Shown here: piece by piece, positions 1-7,517 of the stretch
Layout of the letters: the number at the start of each line of letters is the position of its first letter
How positions within the stretch are numbered: position 1 is the first letter of the stretch
Assembly (NCBI GenBank): GCA_016928525.1
Contig: JAFGKO010000309.1
Location: 1-11,139 of the forward strand
Reading direction: 5' to 3'
DNA from: Anaerolineales bacterium
Lineage (GTDB): Bacteria; Chloroflexota; Anaerolineae; Anaerolineales; Villigracilaceae
Length of the DNA stretch: 11,139 nucleotides
Position numbers and translations under genes: made by a program
Notes under the pieces: model-generated
What the model saw: only the letters and a program-made list of their open reading frames with translations
What the model was told of the DNA's origin: nothing
The model's database searches: none

Positions 1-2
1 GC

Positions 3-3000
3 GTCGATAAGCTGAAACTGGTCGTGAGCGACCCTACCCGGCACGACCTCGACACCCTGAACGCCATCCACGCCCACCGGCGCACCGGCCAGCAAGTCTA
101 CGACGCACAGGCGGAAGCGTTCAACGTCACCCGGATCACGAAGCGCTTCTACGACGAATACAAGCAGCACTACGACCACACGCGGGAAGTCATTCGCCAG
201 TACAACCGGGGCATTCCCGAATTCCAGAACGCGGACCAGGAAGACAAGCTGCACGCCTTCACCCAGCGGCTGCTCGGACGTTTGATGTTCCTGTACTTCC
301 TTCAGCGCAAAGGCTGGCTGGGCGGGCAGCAGCGTTTCCTCACCGCGCAGTACATCGACACCGTCAAACGGCACGCGGGCGAATTCAGCGGCGATCAGGA
401 GACGATGTTTTACTACAGCGAAGTCTTGGAGCCGCTGTTCTTCGAAACGATGAACACCCGGCGGCCCGACAACATCACTAAATGGCAGGGCGTGCGCATT
501 CCCTACCTCAACGGCGGGCTGTTCGACAAATCGCGCGACCCGGAGGGCGTGATCATCCTGCCGGACTCGCTGTTCGACCCGCACAGCAGCGACGGGCTGC
601 TGGCGTTTTTCAACCGCTACAATTTCACGATTGCCGACGACACGCCGCTCGAACAGGACGTGGCGGTCGATCCGGAAATGCTCGGCAAGGTGTTCGAGAA
701 CATGCTCGAAGAGCGCGACCGGGGGCAGACCGGCAGCTTCTACACCCCGCGCACGATTGTGTCCTACATGTGCCAGGAGGCGTTAGCGGGATACCTCGAC
801 GAGAGCGCCGGAATCCCGCGCGACACCACCCGCGCCCAGTTCGATCCCGACGCTGACGCCCCGCTCACACCGGACGACGCGGGCCGCATCGATGCCGCGC
901 TGAAAACGCTGACCGTGCTCGATCCCGCCGTCGGGAGCGGATCATTCCTGATCGGCATGTTGCAGGCGATCACGCTGCTGCAGCGTGCGTGTGCCAGCGC
1001 ACAGGGCATCGACGTGACGCGCCCCATGCTGGCCGAGTGGAAAGAAGCCATCATCCGCGACACGCTGTACGGCGTGGACATCAAGCCGGAAGCCATCGAG
1101 ATCGCGCAGCTCCGGCTGTGGCTGGCGCTGGTCGTGGACCAGACCATCGAGCAGGCGCGACCGCTGCCCAACCTGGACTACAAGCTGATGGCGGGTGACA
1201 GCCTGATCGAAACCATCGACGGCGAGCCGGTGCTGACCGCCAGCGCCACCGCGCTGCTCCATGCATCGGCTACCGGCGAATGGGAGCACGTCGATTCGCA
1301 GCTCAAGCTGTTCGACCCGAACCCGGTGCAAATGCGGATGCTGCTGACCGACGCCGAGCGCCAGACGGCCCACGAGCGCGTCAAGCTCAACGACCTGCGC
1401 CAGCAGTTTTTCCGCGTCCCGCCGGAAGAACGCCGCGCGCTGCGCGACGAAATCACCACCCAGGAGCGGCGCATCGTGTTTTCCAGCTTGAAGGAAAAGG
1501 CCGAAGCGCTGCAAGCGCAGATCGATCACCTGGGACGCAAGGCCGGGCAGCAAGGCGGCAAGCTGAACCGCGCCGACCAGCGCAAGCTGGAAACAGCCAG
1601 CGCCCGGCTCGAACGGGTGACCGGCTTGCAGCAGGCCATGCGCAGCCCGGACACCCCGCTGCCGTTTTTCCTCTACCGGCTGCACTTCAGCGAAGTCTTT
1701 GCGGCCAAAGGCGGCTTTGACATCGTGGTCGCCAACCCGCCGTATGTGCGGCAGGAAGCGTTCAAGGAACAGAAACCCGAACTTGAAGCCGCCTATCCTG
1801 CGGTGTATCGCGGGACCGCCGACCTGTATGTCTATTTCTTCGCGCGCGGCATCCAGTTATTGAAATCACACGGCCAACTCGCCTACATCGCGCCGAACAA
1901 GTGGCTGCGGGCAAGTTACGGCAAAAAGCTGCGCGGGCACTTTGTCAAGTCGGTACAGATCGAACAGATCATCGACTTCGGCCATGCGTCGATTTTCAAG
2001 GGGGCTGATACATTCCCCTGCATCGTCGTTTTTCAGAAAGCCGACGGCACACCACCGAACCAGACCCACACCAGCGTGATTCAGTTTCCCAGGAAAGAAT
2101 TTGAACACTGGGATTTACGCGATTTTGTCGAGGAACACGGCTACAACGTGAAGGTTAACCGCTTCTCTGCCGAACCCTGGAGCCTGGAAAGCCCAGCGGC
2201 TGAAACGCTGATGGCAAAAATCCAGGCGATTGGTGTGCCATTACAAGAATTCATTGACGGAACTCCTTATCGTGGCATTCTAACCGGCCTTAACGCGGCA
2301 TTCCTGATTGATACGCCTACCAGGGACCAGTTGATCCAGCAAGACCCCGCCTGTGAAGACATCATCCGGCCTTACTTACGCGGACAGGACATCAAGCGCT
2401 GGACACCAGAATGGGCTGGCCTGTGGATGATTCTGCTCAAGTCCAGCGAGAATCACACCTGGCCCTGGAGCAACGCAGGTCAGCGAGCCGAACAGGTTTT
2501 CGCGGACACATACCCGTCGCTGCACGGCCACATGAAATCACTTGAGGCAAAACTCCGGCGACGATCTGATCAGGGCCGTTATTGGTGGGAGCTTCGTTCA
2601 TGTGCTTATTACGAAGCTTTTGAGCGTCCCAAGATCATGTACCAGGAGATTCAATTTCATTCTGCGTTTGGGTTTGATCAATCTGCGGTGCTATCAAACA
2701 ACAAAGTATTTCTTTTGCCTGATGCCGATTTATACCTTTTGGCAGTGCTCAATGCCCCTCTCATGTGGTGGTATAACTGGCGTTTTCTCCCACATATGAA
2801 AGACGAAGCGTTGAATCCGGCTGGCGTGAAAATGGTCGATCTGCCAATTGCCGTTCCGACCGATGCGCTACGTGCTCAAATCGAGCCTGCCGCCGAACGG
2901 TTGATCGCGCTCTCGAAAGAATCCCCAAGTCCGACAGTGGAAGCCGAGATGCAGCGCTTTGAGCAGCGCCTCTCCGATCTGGTGAATCAGGCTTACGGGC

Positions 3001-3080
3001 TGACACCGGAGGAGGTCGATCTACTGTGGCGCACCGCCCCGCCGCGTATGCCGGTCGCGCCGCCAGACCATCAAAGTTAA
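3..3080 (+). CDS. Eco57I/TaqI-type N6-adenine DNA methyltransferase (5' partial)
   Basis: This gene encodes a class I SAM-dependent DNA methyltransferase that should methylate adenine in a specific DNA sequence. Residue numbers count from the GTG at 24. The SAM-binding motif I is DPAVGSGSF (D300-F308). The motif II acidic residue lies in YGVDIKPEAIE (D352), motif III is AGDSL (D392), and the catalytic motif IV is NPPY (571-574). A charged, helical, probably coiled-coil insert of about 85 residues (about 450-535) separates motifs III and IV. The C-terminal third resembles the TaqI-like target-recognition domain, with PYRGILTGLNAAFLID near 747-762 and IIRPYLRGQDIKRW near 780-793. No PD-(D/E)XK nuclease motif is visible in this part. 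The GTG at 24 is probably not the true start: the frame stays open to the window edge (VDKLKLVV precedes it) and relatives I know of have a longer N-terminal region. It is first in an apparent operon, 12 nt before the next gene. The methylase call is firm; whether the protein also cuts DNA (type IIG) cannot be judged without its N-terminus. Confidence 0.9.
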   Translation, partial: VDKLKLVVSDPTRHDLDTLNAIHAHRRTGQQVYDAQAEAFNVTRITKRFYDEYKQHYDHTREVIRQYNRGIPEFQNADQEDKLHAFTQRLLGRLMFLYFLQRKGWLGGQQRFLTAQYIDTVKRHAGEFSGDQETMFYYSEVLEPLFFETMNTRRPDNITKWQGVRIPYLNGGLFDKSRDPEGVIILPDSLFDPHSSDGLLAFFNRYNFTIADDTPLEQDVAVDPEMLGKVFENMLEERDRGQTGSFYTPRTIVSYMCQEALAGYLDESAGIPRDTTRAQFDPDADAPLTPDDAGRIDAALKTLTVLDPAVGSGSFLIGMLQAITLLQRACASAQGIDVTRPMLAEWKEAIIRDTLYGVDIKPEAIEIAQLRLWLALVVDQTIEQARPLPNLDYKLMAGDSLIETIDGEPVLTASATALLHASATGEWEHVDSQLKLFDPNPVQMRMLLTDAERQTAHERVKLNDLRQQFFRVPPEERRALRDEITTQERRIVFSSLKEKAEALQAQIDHLGRKAGQQGGKLNRADQRKLETASARLERVTGLQQAMRSPDTPLPFFLYRLHFSEVFAAKGGFDIVVANPPYVRQEAFKEQKPELEAAYPAVYRGTADLYVYFFARGIQLLKSHGQLAYIAPNKWLRASYGKKLRGHFVKSVQIEQIIDFGHASIFKGADTFPCIVVFQKADGTPPNQTHTSVIQFPRKEFEHWDLRDFVEEHGYNVKVNRFSAEPWSLESPAAETLMAKIQAIGVPLQEFIDGTPYRGILTGLNAAFLIDTPTRDQLIQQDPACEDIIRPYLRGQDIKRWTPEWAGLWMILLKSSENHTWPWSNAGQRAEQVFADTYPSLHGHMKSLEAKLRRRSDQGRYWWELRSCAYYEAFERPKIMYQEIQFHSAFGFDQSAVLSNNKVFLLPDADLYLLAVLNAPLMWWYNWRFLPHMKDEALNPAGVKMVDLPIAVPTDALRAQIEPAAERLIALSKESPSPTVEAEMQRFEQRLSDLVNQAYGLTPEEVDLLWRTAPPRMPVAPPDHQS

Positions 3081-3092
3081 AGGAACAGGAAA

Positions 3093-3971
3093 ATGGGTAA
3101 AAAAGAAGGAATTCGGGATTTTATCTACCTGGATATTGAACGAGTACGTTCATTTGTGGCTCAGCTTTCAGAAGGATTGACTTCAGCGCGCACATTGGGA
3201 ACAGAACACCAGACTGGTGGCGAAGTGTCCGGTGAAGGAAGCATTCCTTTGCTAGCAAAAGCTTCAGGTGCGGCAGACTACCACTTCATGCGATCTCGTT
3301 CCGAAACCAAAAGCCTACACGATCATATTTTTGAAGAGTTGCTAGACGGTTTAAGAGAGAAAGGTTTGCTGACTAGGGTACCCAATCATGATTTTAAGTG
3401 GAAACAGTCTGCTTTCAGCGATGGTATGTTCATATTGGTATCAGGCATTGTAAAAATAGTGGACTACAAGTCTGGCATCGAAGCTTTGGAAAACTTTCCT
3501 AAATTAATGAAGCTCCTTGTAAAAATCATGTCGCAAGGCGAGACAACACAGGAACAAGTAAATGAAGGTAAAAAACTCCAGAGTCAAATCAGAAACCTAC
3601 CCACTAAAGATATTGCATCTTTTGTAGACCAGTTCTACAGCGAGCTAGTTCGTATCAAAGTTTTCCCTTATACCGAAAAAGCACATGTTTTCGTTGGGAC
3701 ATCTGACAAGTCCCTCTTTCGCTATGCCCCGGCAGCGTTGACAGGATTGTACGGTTCTATAGTTGATGCAGATTGGCAATGTCTTGTTCAAGTCAATCGA
3801 GGGAAAGTCCATGACATTGGCGAATTTGCAGGTCAGACAAGTCAGGTTGAGGATGCTGTTGAAACTATCATCGACCAATTAGGCATGCTGACTAACCTTA
3901 CGCAAGGTGTTCAGTTCCCATCTGTAGCTGTAACTCCAATCGCGATATTTCGTGAGATCGCAAAATTTTGA
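3093..3971 (+). CDS. DUF6414-like protein of unknown function
   Basis: This 292-residue protein has no recognisable catalytic motif. Its N-terminus (FIYLDIERVRSFVAQLSEGL, residues 10-29) has the 'YLD...V.S..AQ...G' pattern that I associate with the DUF6414 family, a group without an assigned function. A Gly/Ser/Ala-rich stretch (about 40-62) is followed by a mostly helical middle part and a Lys/Glu-rich segment (about 130-170). The C-terminal half looks alpha/beta. I see no signal peptide or membrane helix, so it is probably cytoplasmic. The ATG at 3093 is supported by AGGA at 3081-3084 with 8 nt spacing, and the gene starts only 12 nt after the methylase stop, so co-transcription is likely. 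It is visibly more AT-rich than the methylase core and the helicase on either side, which suggests a separate origin. Its position between a methylase and a nuclease-helicase implies a role in that system, such as a sensor, adaptor or regulator. That role is inference only. Confidence 0.75.
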   Translation: MGKKEGIRDFIYLDIERVRSFVAQLSEGLTSARTLGTEHQTGGEVSGEGSIPLLAKASGAADYHFMRSRSETKSLHDHIFEELLDGLREKGLLTRVPNHDFKWKQSAFSDGMFILVSGIVKIVDYKSGIEALENFPKLMKLLVKIMSQGETTQEQVNEGKKLQSQIRNLPTKDIASFVDQFYSELVRIKVFPYTEKAHVFVGTSDKSLFRYAPAALTGLYGSIVDADWQCLVQVNRGKVHDIGEFAGQTSQVEDAVETIIDQLGMLTNLTQGVQFPSVAVTPIAIFREIAKF

Positions 3972-4000
3972 GCCAACCATAATATTTGATCTTTCATCAT

Positions 4001-4007
4001 AAGGTGA
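4001..4007 (+). promoter_or_regulatory. Probable ribosome binding site of the PLD-helicase gene
   Basis: AAGGTGA lies 12 nt before the ATG at 4020. The spacing is longer than usual, but it is the only Shine-Dalgarno-like string in the 48-nt gap (3972-4019). The protein starting at 4020 runs straight into family-like sequence (YIDNTADERTLS, then LDIASGFF), so this start is favoured. I see no convincing -35/-10 pair in the gap, so the gene is probably read from an upstream promoter. Confidence 0.4.
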
Positions 4008-4019
4008 CACAAGAAAATC

Positions 4020-7000
4020 ATGTACCATCCGCCCGATTATATCGACAACACCGCCGATGAACGCACCCTGAGCATTGTGCTGCACTGCCTGCTCACCGAG
4101 TGGGACGAACCCGAACTCGACATCGCCAGCGGGTTTTTCGAGCCGAAAGTCTGGGAAATGCTGGCTGACGCGCTGCGGCGGCTCGATGCGTTTCGCCTGC
4201 TGCTGGGCCGTCCGCCGGAGTTAGAGAATCCAGACGCGGATGACGGCGTGGTGGATTTGCAGCGGTTCTACCGCGAGCGGCTGCGCGAAGACCTCGAAGC
4301 CCTGCCGCTGGATCGGCATTACGCCGCCCTGATTGACGACCTCACCGCGTTTCTGGCGCAAGAGTGGGTCCAGGTCCGGTACTACAACGGCGCGTTTCTG
4401 CACGCCAAAGCCTACCTGATGCCCCACGCGGCGATTGTCGGCAGCAGCAATTTCACCCCGTCCGGTATGACGCGCCAGGCGGAACTGAACATGCTTCGCC
4501 GGGATGACGCCGTGATCCGCGATCTGCGTGAAAGCTGGTTCGAGCGCATGTGGGATCATGCCGCCGATCACAAGCAGGACCTGATCGACGCGCTGAACGA
4601 AAGCAAGTTCGGTGATGCGCCCTGGACGCCGCACGATGTGTTCATCAAGGTGTTGTACGAGTATTTCCGCGACCGGATCATCCCGGAGGACGTTGAAGCG
4701 CGCATCGGCGTTGAACTGGCGAGCTTTCAGCAGGAGGGGCTGCGCGAAGCCATTCGCCTGATCGACCGTCACGGCGGCGTGATCGTCAGCGATGCGGTTG
4801 GGCTGGGGAAAACGTACATCGGCATGAGCCTGCTAGAGCATTACGTGTTGGGCAAGCGGCGCAAGGGCTACATCCCGCGCGGGCTGGTCATCTGCCCGGC
4901 CCAACTGCGCGATCTGGTGTGGGAGCCGAAGCTGGACGAATACGGGATCAAGGCCGACGTCATCTCGCAGGAAATGGTGAGCCGGGACTCGTTCGAGTGG
5001 CGGCGCTACAACCGTTATGACGTGGTCCTGATCGACGAAAGCCACAATTTCCGCAATCCCGGCACCAATCGCTACCAGAACCTGATGAAAATGCTGGCCA
5101 CCGGCAACCCGGATACACGGGTCATTCTCATGACGGCGACGCCGGTTAACAATTCGGTGTGGGACCTGTATCACCAACTGTCGTTCATCACGCGCGGGCA
5201 GGACGTGTTTTTCCGGGAATACGGTATCCGCAACCTGAAAGGCTTCTTCCGCGAAGTGCAGACCGGCGGGGCGGACATTTTCACCCTGCTGGAGCAAATG
5301 ATGGTTCGCCGCAGCCGCCAGGATGTGAAGCTGCGCCAGCAAGCGGGCGAGGAAATCCGCCTGCCCGGTAAAGGCATCATCCAGTTTCCAGAGCGCCTGT
5401 TGTACAGCGTCAATTACGACCTGGAAGCCACCTACGACGGCTTCTACGAGAAAATCGTGGCGCGCATCGAAAGCCTGTCGCTGATCAGCTTCAACATCGA
5501 GCAGTATCGCAAAGGCGAAATCGACCAGGAAGTCGAGCGCGTGCGGCAGTATTCCAACGCCCTGGTCGGCATCCTCAAAACCCTGTACCTCAAGCGGCTG
5601 GAAAGCTCGCTGGCCGCATTTGAGGTCAGCATCCGGCGGCAGCAGCAATTTCAGGAACGGTTCTACGACATGCTGGCCAACCACGAGCGGCTGTTGGATT
5701 CCGCCACGAATCGCCGCCTGTTGGCGCTCGAAGCATTAGAGGACGATACCGTCACCGATGATATTGAGGCGATCATCGAAGCCCTCCCCGAAGCAGACAT
5801 CCGCGATTATGACTTGCGAGCCATCCGGCGCGAACTCGAACGCGATATGCGAACACTCGACGCGATGCTGGACATGGTCGAACTGGTGCAGCACCTGGAC
5901 GACGAACGCCAACGCGATGCCAAGCTCGCCGAAGTCAAGCGGCTGCTGTCCGGTGATTTGCGGGGCCAGAAAGTCTTGATTTTCTCGTATTACCGGGATA
6001 CGGCCCAGTACGTCTACGAGGAGTTGGCCGGTGATGCGGGATGGCAAGCCGACTGGTCCCCGCCGCCGGTGATCAAGGTCATTCACGGCGAAACCGACGC
6101 GCACAAGCGGGAGAATCTGGTCAAGCGATTTGCCCCGAAAGCGAATACCACCGAGGACAATCCGCCGCCCATCTCCGAGTCGGCTCCTGAGATCGACATC
6201 CTGATCTCGACGGATGTGCTGAGCGAGGGACAGAATCTGCAAGATGCAGGCGTCATCATCAACTACGACCTCCACTGGACGCCGATCCGCATGATCCAGC
6301 GCGCCGGGCGCATTGATCGCCTGGGGACGGACTTCGATACGCTGCACATCTTCAACTGTTTCCCGCAAACCGGCCTGGAAAGCCTGTTAGGGTTGGTGGA
6401 GCGCCTGCAAGATCGCATCCGCGACATCGACCGCACCGTCGGCCTGGATGCCAGCATCCTGGGTGAGGTGGTCAGTTCGCGTTCGTTGGAACAGCTTCGA
6501 CGGCTGCGCCAGGAAGATCAGACCGTCATCGATGAACTGGAACGGGAGATCGAACTCGTTTCAACCGACGAGATGAAGTTCCCGCTGATCCTGTATCTTC
6601 AACAGGCTGGAGTCGAAAAAGTGAGGGGGATTCCGTTGGGCATCGGGTCCGGCATTGGCCGATCACAGCGGCCAACGGGCGTTTTCTTCGCGTTTCAGGC
6701 AGGCGACCGGCACTTCTGGCGGCTCTACACGGACGATGAAGTCATCAGCGACAAGCGCCGCCTCTACCGTTACCTGCAAGTCGATGTGGACGAACCGCGC
6801 GCCATGCCTGCTGGCTTCGAAGTCTATGATTTGCTCGATCAGGCTGCCCAGGACGTGCTGAAGGAAATTGAAACCGCTCTCCGTGCGCGCCGCATCAAGC
6901 CCAAGCTGGGGGCGATCAATATGGAACTCGATGTAGCGTTACGCCAACCGGCGCTCTTGACCACCGGGGACATCGCCTCAACCGCTGAACTGGCCGCCCC

Positions 7001-7250
7001 GGAGGACTTACGGCAGAAGGTGCAGCATGTGCTCCAACACATCTCGCTGGATGCCTTCAAGCGCGACAAGACACTCAAGGCTATCCGGGCGGCGTACAAG
7101 GAATCCCAGAATCAGCGCGCCTTAGCGGAAGCCCTGGATGAATTCTTTGTCGAAAACGAACTCTACCGCGACGTCGTGCTTCCAAAATCGACGCTGGACC
7201 AGGTTCGCGCCGAAGATTTGCGCCTGGTAGCCTATGAGGTTTTTGGGTAA
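4020..7250 (+). CDS. Phospholipase D-like nuclease / SNF2-RapA-type helicase fusion
   Basis: This 1076-residue protein probably translocates on double-stranded DNA using ATP and may cleave it. Residues about 1-190 form a PLD-like domain. LDIASGFF (about 34-41) is an early strand, followed by the HxK motif FLHAKAYL (H128, K130), GSSNFT (141-146) and AELN near 155-158. The helicase follows. Walker A is DAVGLGKT (258-265, K264), the DEAH-type motif II is IDESHNF (D339-H342), and motif III is LMTATPVNN (370-378). A long helical insert (about 450-640) contains LYLKRLESS, a string I recognise from RapA-like helicases. The C-terminal RecA lobe has VLIFSYYRDTA, STDVLSEGQNL (730-740) and the motif VI arginine finger segment QRAGRIDR (760-767). 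The last 300 residues or so form a family extension I cannot assign. Similar PLD-SNF2 proteins are known from anti-phage loci with methylases. The Asp usually found five residues after the HxK lysine appears replaced by Pro135, so nuclease activity is uncertain. The gene is GC-rich like the methylase core. Confidence 0.9.
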   Translation: MYHPPDYIDNTADERTLSIVLHCLLTEWDEPELDIASGFFEPKVWEMLADALRRLDAFRLLLGRPPELENPDADDGVVDLQRFYRERLREDLEALPLDRHYAALIDDLTAFLAQEWVQVRYYNGAFLHAKAYLMPHAAIVGSSNFTPSGMTRQAELNMLRRDDAVIRDLRESWFERMWDHAADHKQDLIDALNESKFGDAPWTPHDVFIKVLYEYFRDRIIPEDVEARIGVELASFQQEGLREAIRLIDRHGGVIVSDAVGLGKTYIGMSLLEHYVLGKRRKGYIPRGLVICPAQLRDLVWEPKLDEYGIKADVISQEMVSRDSFEWRRYNRYDVVLIDESHNFRNPGTNRYQNLMKMLATGNPDTRVILMTATPVNNSVWDLYHQLSFITRGQDVFFREYGIRNLKGFFREVQTGGADIFTLLEQMMVRRSRQDVKLRQQAGEEIRLPGKGIIQFPERLLYSVNYDLEATYDGFYEKIVARIESLSLISFNIEQYRKGEIDQEVERVRQYSNALVGILKTLYLKRLESSLAAFEVSIRRQQQFQERFYDMLANHERLLDSATNRRLLALEALEDDTVTDDIEAIIEALPEADIRDYDLRAIRRELERDMRTLDAMLDMVELVQHLDDERQRDAKLAEVKRLLSGDLRGQKVLIFSYYRDTAQYVYEELAGDAGWQADWSPPPVIKVIHGETDAHKRENLVKRFAPKANTTEDNPPPISESAPEIDILISTDVLSEGQNLQDAGVIINYDLHWTPIRMIQRAGRIDRLGTDFDTLHIFNCFPQTGLESLLGLVERLQDRIRDIDRTVGLDASILGEVVSSRSLEQLRRLRQEDQTVIDELEREIELVSTDEMKFPLILYLQQAGVEKVRGIPLGIGSGIGRSQRPTGVFFAFQAGDRHFWRLYTDDEVISDKRRLYRYLQVDVDEPRAMPAGFEVYDLLDQAAQDVLKEIETALRARRIKPKLGAINMELDVALRQPALLTTGDIASTAELAAPEDLRQKVQHVLQHISLDAFKRDKTLKAIRAAYKESQNQRALAEALDEFFVENELYRDVVLPKSTLDQVRAEDLRLVAYEVFG

Positions 7251-7287
7251 GGCGATCCAGCGAAATCGCATTTTTCGGACGCTGATA

Positions 7288-7314
7288 CCCCGTAAATGTC
7301 CTACACTTACGGGG
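7288..7314 (+). terminator. Hairpin at the end of the operon, possible terminator
   Basis: CCCCGTAA (7288-7295) is the exact reverse complement of TTACGGGG (7307-7314). Inside it, TGT (7297-7299) pairs with ACA (7303-7305) after one A/C mismatch, leaving a three-base CCT loop. The hairpin starts 37 nt after the helicase stop and is followed on the plus strand by CATTTCTTCGCTT, which is T-rich but not a clean T run. It sits between converging genes, so it could serve either strand, although the minus-strand side has no T tract. A terminator is the natural reading but a weak one. Confidence 0.5.
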
Positions 7315-7325
7315 CATTTCTTCGC

Positions 7326-7517
7326 TTACGATTCTTCCACAATCTGCCGCAGCCACGCCAACCGCTGCTCAAACGCGGGACGCGCTTCCAGTGGGACCTG
7401 CTCGCGGATCGCTTGCTCAATGGCGGGAATCATCTGCGCCAGCACCGGGAACCGCTGCACCGCCTGCCGCACCTGCTGAATCGTACCTGCAAGGATTATT
7501 TCTCGAGCCAGTAAACA
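7326..7517 (-). pseudogene. 3' remnant of a GC-rich gene of unknown family
   Basis: On the minus strand a frame is open for 63 codons after a TAG at 7518-7520 and ends in TAA at 7326-7328. Its product reads like genuine protein: AGTIQQVRQAVQRF, then LAQMIPAIEQAIREQ, then ARPAFEQRLAWLRQIVEES at the C-terminus. It is amphipathic and helical, with GC-rich third positions. There is no ATG start with a ribosome binding site; the first ATG is internal and GTG at 7472 is a weak alternative. The frame differs from that of the large minus-strand gene, which stops at 7496-7498, and the two overlap by about 20 nt. The GC-rich coding character begins near 7490, where the AT-rich gene ends. I read it as the C-terminal end of a gene whose body was lost or displaced. 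A very short intact gene is less likely. I do not recognise the family. Confidence 0.5.

Noticed and set aside
942..1685. Minus-strand open frame (247 codons) opposite the methylase
   Set aside because: It covers methylase motifs I to III on the other strand, lacks a family-like sequence, and is explained by GC-rich codon bias.
3965..4000. Promoter (TTGAGC with TAATAT) before the helicase gene
   Set aside because: The spacing between the two boxes is only about 8 nt, far from the usual 16-18, and the region is simply AT-rich.
4833..5684. Long minus-strand open frame (283 codons) opposite the helicase
   Set aside because: It lies antisense to a clear helicase with all motifs in order, and its translation is low-complexity Val/Leu/Gln/His-rich, as expected from the complement of GC-rich coding DNA.
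3..7250. Assignment to classical DISARM or BREX
   Set aside because: No DUF1998 protein, DrmA-type helicase, PglZ or BrxC is visible here. The methylase and helicase alone do not define either system, although upstream genes could change this.
7234..7514. Plus-strand open frames spanning the junction
   Set aside because: Their translations are Arg/Cys/His-rich and unlike protein, while the minus strand of the same stretch reads as a plausible C-terminal remnant.
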